Positions 18,501 through 30,500 of a DNA stretch of 64,000 bases are shown here, piece after piece. The position numbers and the translations under genes were made by a program. The stretch is taken from NCBI RefSeq assembly GCF_900089605.1, contig NZ_LT594324.1:1984001-2048000 (forward strand). The letters run 5' to 3'. This DNA is from Micromonospora narathiwatensis. GTDB lineage: Bacteria; Actinomycetota; Actinomycetes; Mycobacteriales; Micromonosporaceae. The notes under the pieces were generated by a model that had not been told where the DNA came from, made no database searches, and saw nothing but the letters and a program-made list of their open reading frames with translations. The number at the start of each line of letters is the position of its first letter. Within the stretch, counting starts at the first letter, position 1.

Positions 18501-21500
18501 CCGGCCGGGTCGTAGACGACCAGCGCGGCCTGATCACCGCCCCGGCGTACCAGGTGTACGCGGACACTGGTCGCCCGAGTGGCGTGCAGCCGTACGCCGG
18601 ACCAGACGAACGGCAGCTGCACCCGGCTCACGTCACCCTCGGCGGCGAGGGCCAGCACGTGCAACGTGGCGTCCAGCAGCGCCGGGTGTACGCCGTACCC
18701 GTCGACGTCGCCCCGGACCGGCTCCGGCAGCGCCACCTCGGCGTACAGGTCGTCACCCGTACGCCAGGCCCGACGCAGGCCCTGGAACGCCGGCCCGTAC
18801 CGGTAACCCAGCTCGGCCAGCCACTCGTACACCCCGTCGACCGGCAGCGGGTCGGCACCCGCCGGTGGCCACTCGGTGCGGGTGGCGGGCGGCGCGGTGC
18901 TGGGTTCGACGGTGAGGGCGGCGGTGGCGTGGTGCGTCCAGGCCGTCTCGTCGGTGCGTCCCCGTGGACGCGAGTGGACGGTCACGCGACGACGGTCCTC
19001 CTCGTCCGGCGGGTCGAGGGTGACCTGCACGTCCGTCGGCTGCTCGGTGAGGAACAGCGGCTGGTGCAGGGTCAGCTCGTCGAGGTACCGGTGTCCCGTG
19101 CCGGCCCCCGCGTGCAGGGCGAGGTCCACGTACGCGGTCGCCGGCAGCAGGCAGCCGGCCGTGATGGCGTGGTCGACGAGCCACGGGTGGCTGCGGGTCG
19201 AGAGTTGTCCGGTGAGGAGGCGCTGGCCGGTGGGGGTGGCCAGCTGGCCGGTGAGCAGCGGATGCTGCGGCCCGTCCTGGCGCCGGTTGCGCCGCCCGGT
19301 GAGCCAGTACGGCTGGTGGTGGAACGGATAGGTGGGCGGGGCCGCGTGTGCCCGGGTCTCTGGGAGCAGGCGCGTCCAGGCGACGGCACGGGTGGTCCGG
19401 GTGTGCAGCAGCGCGGTGTTGGTGAGCAGGGTGTGCCAGGGGTCGGCGTCCCGGCGGAGGGTGTGCAGGGCGGTAACGTCGTCGACGGCGGGGGCGAGCA
19501 GGGGGTGCGGGCTGACCTCGACGAGGGTTCCGTGGTCGTCGGCGATCATCTGCTGGAGGGTCGGGTGGAAGTGGACCGGCTGGCGCAGGTTCGCCCACCA
19601 GTAGTCGGTGGTGAGGTCGGTGCCGGACAGTGTCCGCCGCCGGGTGCTGCTGTAGAAGGTGCTGCCATCGGCCTGCGGATCGACCGTGACGCTGGTGAGT
19701 TCCGCGTGGAGCGGGTCGACGTGGGGGCAGTGGCTGGCGTAGCTGACCGGGATGATCCTGGCCGTGAAACCCTGCCCGGTCAGCGCCTGGTGGGCAGCCT
19801 CGATGGCGTCGGGGGCACCGGAGAGTACGCAGTTCGTGGGGGCGTTGTGGGCCGCGAGGTGCAGCTCGGCGGCGTGCCCGGGGACCAGTCGCCCGAGCAG
19901 TGCGGGTAGCTCCTCCGGGGCCGGGCCGGTGACGGCGAGCATGCCGCCGGTGCCCTCGATGGAGGTGAGGGCCCGGCCGCGGTGGGCGATGAGTCGGGCG
20001 GCCTGGTCGAGGGTGAGGATGCCGGCAGCGTGGGCGGCGGTGATCTCTCCCTGGCTGTGGCCGATCACCCCGTCGGGCGTGATGCCGTGGTGCCGCCACA
20101 GGGCGGTCAGTGCCGTCGTGACGGCGAACAGGGTTGGCTGGACGACGTCGACCCGGTCCAGGCCGGCCGCGTCGGGTCGTTCCAGAACCACGCTGAGCAG
20201 TGACCAGTCGAGGTGCGGGCGCAGCGCCGCCTCAGTGCTGTCGATGCTGTTTCGGAAGGTCGGGGAGGTGCGGTAGAGCTGGTGGGCCATGGCCGGCCAT
20301 TGGCTGCCCTGACCCGGGTAGATGAAGGCGACCCGCCCGCCGTCGCTCGCTTCGCCGATGGTCAGGTTCGGGTGCTCGGCCGCCTCGACCAGGGCGGTCA
20401 ACGCCTCGCGTAGTTCGTCGAGGGTGCGGCCGAGGACCACCGCCCGGTGGGGGAACGTCGACCGGCCGGTGAGGGCGTGGGCGACGCCGACGAGGTCGAG
20501 GTCGTCCGTGTCGGTGGTCCAGTCGCGTAGGCGGCGGGCGTACTCCCGTAGGGCGGGCTCGGTTTTCGCGGAGAGGAGCCACGGCACCCACCCACCGCCG
20601 GGCAGGTCGGTCACCTCGTCCGGCACGTCCACGACGGGTACGGCGACCGAATCCGCCGGGGCCGGGAACTCCTCGATGATCAGGTGGGCGTTGGTGCCGC
20701 TCATCCCGAACGCCGACACCGCCGCCCGCCGCAGGTGCCCGTTCGGCTTCCAGTCGACCACCCGGTCGAGCAGCCGTACGTTGCCGCTGTCCCAGTCGAC
20801 GTGCGGGGTGGGGGCGTCGATGTGCAGCGAGCGGGGCAGCATGCCCTGCTGCATGGCCACGACCATCTTGATCACGCCGGCCACCCCGGCGGCGGCCTGG
20901 GTGTGGCCGATGTTCGACTTGATCGACCCGAGCCACAACGGTTGGTCGTCCCGCCGGTGCTGTCCGTACGTGGCGAGGAGTGCCTGGGCCTCGATGGGGT
21001 CGCCGAGGGTGGTGCCGGTGCCGTGCGCCTCGACCGCGTCCACGTCGGCGGGGGTGAGGCGGGCGTTGGCCAGGGCCTGCCGGATGACGCGTTCCTGCGC
21101 CGGCCCGTTGGGTGCGGTGAGGCCGTTGCTGGCCCCGTCCTGGTTCACCGCCGAACCGCGGATGACGGCGAGGACCCGATGGCCGCGTTCCCGGGCCACG
21201 GAGAGCCGTTCCAGGAGCACCAGGCCGACGCCCTCGGCGAACCCGAACCCGTCCGCCGCAGCCGCGAACGGCTTGCACCGGCCGTCCGCCGACAGTCCCC
21301 GCTGCCGGCTGAACTCCACGAAGCCACCGGGCGTGGCCAGCACCGTCACCCCGCCCGCCAGGGCCAGGTCGCACTCGCCGTTACGGATCGCCTGCGCCGC
21401 CAGGTGCATCGCCACCAGCGACGACGAGCATGCCGTGTCCACGGTCATCGCCGGGCCCTCCAACCCCAGCGTGTACGCGATCCGGCCCGACGCCAGCGCG

Positions 21501-24500
21501 GTCGTCGCCCCGGTCATCAGGTAGCCCTCGTAGTCCTCCGGCACCTCGTCGAACCGGGGTCCGTAGTCGTTGTCGATGACCCCGGTGAAGACGCCCGTCG
21601 CGGTGCCGCGCAGGCCGGCCGGGTCGATGCCCGCCCGCTCCACGGCCTCCCACGCGGTCTCCAGCAGCAGGCGCTGCTGCGGGTCCATCGCCGCCGCCTC
21701 CCGGCCGTTGATGCCGAAGAAGGCCGCGTCGAAACCGGCGGCGTCGTCGAGGAACCCGCCGTGCCGGGTGTACGTGGTCCCCGGCGTGCCGGGGTCCGGG
21801 TGGTAGATGGCCTCGACGTCCCAGCCCCGTCCGTCCGGGAACTCGCTGATCGCGTCGCCCTCGGAGACCACCAGCTGCCACAGCTGCTCCGGTGAGCCGA
21901 CGCCGCCCGGATAGCGGCAGGCCATCCCGACGATCGCCACCGGTTCGTCGACGGCGGCCACCCGGACCGGCGTCGTGGTACGGGCCGTCGGGACCCCGGA
22001 GACCAGCTCCCGCAGGTGGTCGACCACCGCCGTCGGGGTGGGATGGTCGAACACCAGGGTCGCCGGCAGCGCCAGGCCGGTGGCCGCGCCGATCCGGTTG
22101 CGCAGCTCGACGGCCGTGAGAGAGGTGAACCCGAGATCCTTGAACGCCTGCCCCGGGTCGACCGCCTCCGCCGACTCCAGCCCGGCCACCGTCGCCACGG
22201 CCCCCAGCACCAGGTCGTGCAGCGCTCTGCGCTGCTCGGCCGGAGGGCGGGCGGCGAGCCGCTGCGCGTACGTCAGCGGGCCGGCGTCGGCGGCGGCGTC
22301 CCGCAGCCCGGCGCGGAACAACCCGCGCAGCGGCGCGGGCACCGGGCCGGCCGGCTCGCTGACCCGTGCCGCGAGCAGCACCGCCGCGCCGGTGGCGAGG
22401 GCCAGGTCGAGCGGGCCCGACGCGGGTGCCGGAACGACACCGTCGGGCCGTGGCGCGTCGGCCGCCCCGCCGGACACGCTGACCGCGGCCAGCCCGTACG
22501 CCCGCCGGTGGTGGGCCAGCGCGTCGAGGAACGCGGCGTCGCCGCCCCGGGCGCTCGCCCCGACGGTGCCGAGCGTGCCGGCCACGTCGGAGAGGAGGAC
22601 GAACGCCGCCAGGTCGAGCTGGCGGGTCGCCTCGTGCAGTGCCCACCCGGTCGCCGGGTCGCCCCCGGCGTGCAGCACGGCGGTGAGCGGGCGGGCCGGA
22701 TCGACGGTGGCGAGCAGGTCGGCCAGGGCGCCGGGGTCGGTGGTGTCGCAGCCGGTGACGGTGACCTGGGCGTCGAGCCCGGTCAGCGCACCGACCGCCG
22801 GTGCCACGTCGACGGCGCCGGCCAGCAGCAGGTGCCGTACCCCGTGCCGGGTGATCAGGTCCCGCGCCGCCGCGACGGCCCGCGTGTCGCCGGTCACCAG
22901 GACCGTGCCGTCCGGGCCGAGGCCGGCGAGGTCCGGGCCGAGGCCGGCGGGGTCCGGGGCGCTGACGGTCGCGCGGACCAGCCGGGGCAGGAACACCGTG
23001 CCGGTGCGCAGGGCGAGCCGGGGTTCGCCGGCCGCGACGGCGGCGGCCACCGCCCGGTCCCGGACCGCCTCGCTCTCCGGATGCCCGTCGGTGTCGACCA
23101 GGACGATCCGGCCGGGCTCGGCGGCCTGCGCCGCGCCGGCGGCGCCCCACACGGCCGCCGCGGGCAGGTCGCGCGGGTCCTCGCCGGGCAGCGCCGCGAC
23201 GGCGTGCCGGGTCAGCACCACCAGCGGCGGCCCGGCCGGGTCACCGACCGCCGCCTGGAGCAGCGCCACCGCCCGGTGCGCGGCACCTGCCGGATCGGCC
23301 AGCTCGGCCTCCGGTGTCCGGTACGACCAGATGGTGCCGGCGGCATCGGGCACCCCGGCGGACTCGGGCACCGGCCACCGCTCCCAGTCGAGGGCGTACA
23401 GCTCCGGCGCGGGACCGGTGGCGGTCAACCGGTCGACGGGCAGCGCCCCGGTGTCGAGCGCGGCGGTGAGCACCGGCTGACCGGTCGGGTCGTAGCCGGC
23501 GAGGGTGAACTGGCCGTCCCCGGTCGGCCGCAGCAGCACCCGTAGCGTGGTGGCGCCGGCGGCGAGCAGCCGCACCTCGGACCACCCGGTGACGGTCGGC
23601 ACCGCGTCGGGCCGCCGGTCCCGCAGGTCGGCCAGCAGCGGGTGCAGGGCCGCCTCCAGCAGCGCCGGGTGCAGCGCGTGCTGCGCGGCCTCCGCCCGCT
23701 GTTCCTCGTCGAGACCGACCTCGAGGAACAGTCCGCCGTCCTGTCGCCAGGCCTCCCACAGGCAGCGCAGGGCCGGCCCGTGCCGGTAGCCCGCCGCGCC
23801 GAGCCGGGCGTACACCTCGGCGACGTCGACCGGTTCGGCGCCGGCCGGCGGCCAGACCGGCCCGACCGGCGGCGCGGCCGGCGCGGTGGTGCCGAGGACG
23901 CCGCCGCCGTGCCGGGTCCAGGCCGCGTCCGGCTCGCACTCCGCGTCCCGCGCGTGGATGGTCACGGTACGCCGGCCCGCGTCGTCGGCCTCCGCGACGG
24001 TGACCTGCACCTGCACGGCCCGGCCGTCCGGTACGGGCAGCGGCGCGGCCACGGTCAGTTCCGTGAGGTACGGGTGCCCGGTGCCGGTACCGGCGTGCAG
24101 CGCCAGGTCCAGGAAACCGCTCGCCGGCAGGAGTCGGGTCGCCAGTACCCGGTGGTCGTCGAGCCAACTGGTGCCGGCGGCGAGCCGCCCGGTGAGGACG
24201 GTGCCGCCCTCGGTGGCCAGGTCGAGCCGGCTGGTCAGCACGGCGTGCCGGGTGGGGTGCAGCCCCAGGTCGGCGGGGCTGGTCCGGTGGGTGTCGGACA
24301 GCCAGTGCCGGGTGGACTGGAACGGGTAGGTGGGCAGGTCGAGGTGGGGGTGGCCGCCGGCCGGGCGGGCGTCCAGCGTCGCGGCGGCCGCGAGCAGGGT
24401 ACGCGGGCCGGGCCGGTCCTTGTGCAGGCCGGACACCGCGACGACCTCGCCCAGCGTCTGCTGGTGCAGCGCGGTGAGCGTCCCGTCCGGTCCGAGTTCG

Positions 24501-27500
24501 ACGAAGGTACGGACGCCGTGTTGGTTGTGGAGGGTGGTGATGCCGTTGGCGTAGTGGACGGGGGCGAGGATGTGTTCCACCCAGTAGTCGGGGTTGGTGA
24601 GTTGTTCGGTGGTGGCGAGTTGTCCGGTGACGTTGCTGATGACGGGCAGGGTGGGTGCCTGGTAGGTGAGCCCGGCGGCGACGGTGTGGAATTCGTCGGT
24701 GATGGCGGTCATGTGGGGTGAGTGGAAGGCGTGGCTGACCTGGAGTGCGGTGGTTTTGCGTCCTTGCTCGCGCCAGCGGGCGGCGAGTTGTTCGCATACG
24801 TGTCGGTCGCCGCTGATGACGGTGGTGTGTGGGGTGTTGACGGCGGCGATGGTGACGCCGTCGTGGCCGGCGATCAATTCGTCGGCTTCGTCTCGGGTGG
24901 CTTGGAGGGCGGTCATGGCGCCGGGGGTGGTGATGCTGTTCATGAGTCGGGCTCGGGTGGTGACGAGGTGGGCGGCGTCGGTGAGGGTGAGGACTCCGGC
25001 GAGGTGGGCGGCGGTGATTTCGCCGAGGGAGTGTCCGGTGAGGTGGTCGGGTTTGAGGCCGAGTTGGGTGGTGGCGACCTGGTGCAGGGCGATGTGGAGG
25101 GCGAACAGTGCGGGTTGGGTGTAGGCGGTGGTGTTCAGTAGTGCCGCGTGGTCGGTGCCCGGCTCGGAGAAAACCACGTCTTGGAGGCGGTGTTCGAGGT
25201 GCGGGTTCAACGCCTCGCACGTCTGGTCGAACGCCTGTCGGTAGGTGGGGTTGGTGGCGTACAGGTCGGCGCCCATGCCCGGGTACTGGCTGCCCTGACC
25301 GGTGAAACAGAAGGCGATCCGGCCGGGATCGCCGGTGCTGCCGCTGACGACGACGGGATGCGGTCGCCCCTCGGCGAGCGCGGCCAGCGCGGCGGCGAAC
25401 TCGTCGCGGGTACGGGCCACCAGCACGGCGCGATGCGGGAAGCGGGGCCGCCGGGCGAGCGTGTCCCCGACCTCGGCCGGCGTCACGTCCGCCCCGTGGT
25501 CGGCCAGCCACCCGCCCAGCCGCCCGGCGTACGCGCGCAGCGCCGGCTCGGTCTTCGCCGACAGCACCCACGACACCCACCCGTCCCACGGGTCGACGTT
25601 CGGCGTGGCGGCCGGCTCCGTCGCGGGTGGTTCCTCAAGGATCACGTGCGCGTTCGTTCCGCTGACACCGAACGACGACACCGCTCCGCGCCGTGGGTGT
25701 CCGTTCCGTCGCCACTCGACGGCCTTGTCGAGGAGGCGGACGTTGCCGGCGTCCCAGTCCACGTGCGGGGTGGGGGCGTCGATGTGCAGCGACCGGGGCA
25801 GCAGGTCGTGCTGGAGTGCGAGGACCATCTTGATGATGCCGGCGGCGCCGGCGGCTGCCTGGGTGTGGCCGATGTTCGACTTGATCGAGCCCAACCACAA
25901 GGGCTGGTCGTCGCGTCGGTCCTGTCCGTAGGTGGCGAGGAGTGCTTGGGCTTCGATGGGGTCGCCGAGGGTGGTGCCGGTGCCGTGGGCCTCGACGGCG
26001 TCGACGTCCGCCGGGTTCAGGCGGGCGTTGGCCAGGGCCTGGCGGATGACGCGTTCCTGGGACGGTCCGTTCGGGGCGGTGAGGCCGTTGCTGGCCCCGT
26101 CCTGGTTGACCGCCGAACCTCGTACGACGGCGAGGACGCGGTGACCGCGTTCCCGCGCGGTGGAGAGGCGTTCCAGCAGCAGCAGGCCGACGCCCTCGCC
26201 CCAGCCGGTGCCGTCGGCGGCGGCGGCGAACGGCTTGCACCGCCCGTCGGGGGCGAGTCCGCGCTGGCGGCTGAACTCGATGAGCATGCCGGGGGTGGCC
26301 ATGACGGTGACCCCGCCGGCGAGGGCCAGGTCGCACTCGCCGTTGCGGATGGCCTGCGCCGCGAGATGCATGGCGACCAGCGACGAGGAGCAGGCGGTGT
26401 CCACCGTGACCGCCGGCCCCTCCAACCCCAACAGGTACGCGATCCGCCCGGACGCCACGCTCGTCGTGTTGCCGGTCAGCATGAACCCCTCGTACGCCTC
26501 CGGCGCCTCGTGCATCCGGGGCCCGTACTCGTCGAAGGCCAGGCCGGTGAAGACACCGGTGGCGCTGCCGCGCAGCGTGGTGGGGTCGATGCCGGCCCGT
26601 TCGATGCTCTCCCAGGCGGCCTCGAGCAGCAGCCGTTGCTGCGGGTCCATCGCGGTCGCCTCGCGCGGGCTGATCCCGAAGAAGGCGGCGTCGAAGTCGG
26701 TGGCCCCGGCGATGAACCCGGCCTCCCGGGCGTACGTGGTGCCGGCGTGCTCCGGGCGCGGATCGTAGAGCCGCTCCAACCGCCAACCACGGTCGGTCGG
26801 GAACTCCCCGATCGCGTCCCGGCCCGAGGCCAGCAGCTCCCACAACTCCTCCGGGTCGCTGACCCCACCCGGATAGCGGCACGCCATCCCCACGATTGCG
26901 ATCGGCTCGTCGGCGGCCGTGGCCGGCAGCACCCGCGTCGCTGGGGCCGGTTGCCCGGCTCGGCCCGGCAGCCGGCCGGCGAGGTACTCCACGACGGCCG
27001 CTGGGGTGGGGTGGTCGAAGACCAGCGTGGCCGGCAGTTGCAGGTCGGTGACCGTGCTCAGCCGGTTGCGCAGTTCGACCGAGGTCAACGAGTCGAACCC
27101 GAGGTCGCGGAAGGCCCGCCCGAGCTGGATGGACTCGGCCGTCGCGTGGCCGAGCACGACCGCCACCGTCGTACGCAGCAGATCCTCCAGCGCCGCCCGC
27201 CGATCGTCCGCCCCGAGCCCGGTCAGGCGGTCCATCAGGGACGCCCCGGCGTCGTCCCCGTACCCGGAGACCGCGCGCCGGGTGGGCGCGCCGGCGAGGG
27301 CGGTGAGGATGGCGGGAACGTGGGGTTGGTTGCGCAGCGTGGGGCGGTGGAGTTTGACGGGGGCGAGGGCGGGGTGGGTGTGGGTCAGAGCCGCGTCGAG
27401 GAGGGCCATGCCCTCGTCCGTGTCGAGTCCGAGGCTGCCGGCCCGCGCCATCCGCGCCCGGTCCACCTCGGTCAGGTGCGCGGTCATCGTGCTGGTGTCG

Positions 27501-30500
27501 TTCCAGTAACCCCAGGCCAGCGCGGTCGCCGGTAGCCCGTCGGCGCGCCGGTACTCCGCCAGCGCGTCCAGGAAGGTGTTCGCGGCCGCGTACCCGGCCT
27601 GTCCACCGGTGCCCAGGGTCCCGGCGAACGCCGAGAAGAGGACGAAGTGGGTGAGGGGGCGGTTCCTGGTGGCCTTGTGGAGGTGCCAGGCGGTGTCGAC
27701 CTTGGGAGCGAGGGTGGTGTGGAGGTTCGACGGGGTGAGGTTGGTGAGGGTGGTGTCGTTGAGGGTGCCGGCGGTGTGGATGACGCCGGTGAGTGGGTGG
27801 CCGGTGTGGTCGATGTGGTCGATGATCTCGGCGAGTTGCGCCTCGTCGGTGGTGTCGCAGCGGCTGATGGTGATGGTGGCGCCGAGGCCGGTGAGCTGGT
27901 GGATGAGGGTGGGTGCGTGGGGGTGGTTCGGCCCTTGGCGGCTGAGTAGGTGGAGGTGGCGGGTGTCGTGGTGGGTGACGAGGTGGGCGGCGGTGTGCTG
28001 GGCGAGGGTGCCGGTGCCGCCGGTGATGAGGGTGGTGCCGTGGTCGGCTGGTGCTGTTGGGAGGGTGAGGGCGATTTTGCCGGTGTGGCGGGCGTTGGCG
28101 AGGTAGCGGAAGGCGGTGGGGGCGTGGCGGATGTCGTAGGTGCGGGTGGGTAGGGGTGGGAGTGTGCCGTTTTGGAAGAGGGGTTGGAGGTGTTGGTAGA
28201 GGGTGGCGATGTGGTTTTCGCCGGGGTCCATGAGGTCGAAGGCTTGGTAGGTGGTGTGGGGGTGTTCGGTGGTCCATGTCTGTGGGTGGCGGATGTCGGT
28301 TTTGCCCATGTCGATGAGGCGTCCGCCTGGGGTGAGGAGGCGGCCGGAGGCGTTGAGGTGTTCGCCGGTGAGGCTGTTGAGGATGACGTCGATGCCGGGG
28401 GTGTGGGTGCGGTAGTGGTTTTCGAAGTCGAGGGTGCGGCTGTTGGCGATGTGTTCGGGGGTGATGCCGAGTTGGTGGAGGGTGGGCCATTTGGTGGGGT
28501 GGGCGGTGGTGTGGATGTGGGCGCCGAGGTGGCGGGCGAGGTGGATGGCGGCTTGGCCGACGCCGCCGGTGGCGGCGTGGATGAGGAGGTGTTCGCCGGG
28601 TTGGAGGTGGGCGAGGTCGTGGAGGGCGTGGTAGGCGGTGAGGTAGGCGATGGGTGCGGTGGCGGCTTGGGTGAGGGTCCAGCCGTCGGGGATGGGGGTG
28701 ACGAGGCGGTGGTCGGTGGTGGCGGTGGGGCCGATGCCGTTGAAGAGGCCCATGACGTGTTGGCCGGGGTGGAGGTTGGTGACGGCGGTGCCGGTGTGGG
28801 TGATGGTGCCGGCGCCTTCGCCGCCGATGGGGCGGGGGTCGTTGACGATGCCGAGGGCGACGACGACGTCGCGGAAGTTGACTCCGCCGGTGTGGAGGCG
28901 GACGCGGACTTCGTGTGGTTGTAGGGGTGTGGTGTAGTCGGGGCAGTGGGTGAGGTTGAGGTTGTCCAGGCTGCCGCCGGAGGTGGTTTCCAGTCGCCAG
29001 GTGTCGCTGTCGGGTAGGGGCAGGCCGGCCGTGGTGTGGGCGGGTTGGAGGCGGGGGACGTGCAGGCGGCCGTCGCGGATCGCCAGTTGCGGCTCACCAC
29101 ACCCCACCGCCCGGGTCAGCAGTTCGGACACGTCGTCGACAGCGGTCGCGTCGAGGTCGACGATGGTGATCCGGTCCGGGTGCTCGGTCTGGCTGGAACG
29201 CACCAGCCCCCAGCAGGCGGCCCCGGCCAGGTCGCTGATCCGGTCGTCCACCCCGGTGCTCACCGCACCCCGGGTCAGCACCACCAGCCGGCTGTCGGCC
29301 AGCGACTCCTCGGCCAGCCACTCCTGCAACACCCGCAGCAGCGACTCCGTCAACCGGTGCGTCGCCCCCGGCACATCGCCGTCGGCCGCCGGCTCCGCCT
29401 CGCCGCCGGGGGTCCAGCACGGCACCACCACGGCCTCCGCGCCGACGGCGCGTACGCTCCGCACCGAGTCGGCGATCCGCGCCGCCGGAAGGGTACGGCG
29501 CAGCAGGCCGGCGGTGGTCTCGTCGACGCCGATCGCGGCGAGGCCGATCGTCTCCGGAGGTTCCCCCGCCGTCTCGACACCGGGAAGGACGGGCCAGTCC
29601 ACGTGCAGCAGCCACTGCGGATCCAGCCGTGGCGCGGCCGGCCCGCCGGCCCGGCGCGGTATCTCCCGCAGCACCAGCGACCGGGCCTCCAACACCGGCT
29701 GCCCGGCGGGGTCGTGCACGGCCAGCTCGGCGCGGTCGGACGCGGCGCGGGACAGGCGTACCCGCAGCGACGTGGCCCCGGTGGCGTACAGGCGCACCCC
29801 GGACCAGACGAACGGCAGCCAGACGCCGTCCCGCACGTCGTCGGTCACCCCCAGGACGTGCAACGCCGCGTCCAGCAACGCCGGGTGTACGCCGAACCGG
29901 TCGACGTCGGCGCGTACGCCCTCCGGCAGGGTCACCTCCGCGTAGAGGTCGTCACCCGAGCGCCACGCCCGACGCAGGCCCTGGAACGCCGGCCCGTACT
30001 GGTAGCCCAGTCCCGCCAACTCGTCGTACAGGCCGGCCACGTCCAGCGGCACGGCCCCGGCCGGCGGCCACGCGGTCGGCCGGTCCGCCGCCCCGGTCGC
30101 GGTGGCGGTGGTCAGCCGGCCCGCGGCGTTCATCGTCCAGGCCGCGTCGGTCTCCCCGGCCGGGCGGGAGTGCACCTCCACCGCCCGCTGCCCGTCCGTC
30201 GGTTCGGCGAGGACGACCTGCACCTCCACGGCACCGTCCGCCGGCAGCTCCAGCGGGCTGTGCAGGGTCAATTCCTCCAGGTACGGATGCCCGCCGGCCA
30301 ACCCGGCGTGCAGCGTCATGTCGATCAGGGCGGTGGCGGGCAGCAGGCACCGGTCGGCGATGGTGTGGTCCACCAGCCACGGATGGGTGCCCGGCGACAG
30401 CCGCCCGGTGAGGACGGTGCGGGCGTCGGTGGCCAGGTCGAGCCGCCCGCCGAGCAGCGGGTGGGTGCTCGGCCGCAGCCCGAGGTCGCCTGGGCGGGCG

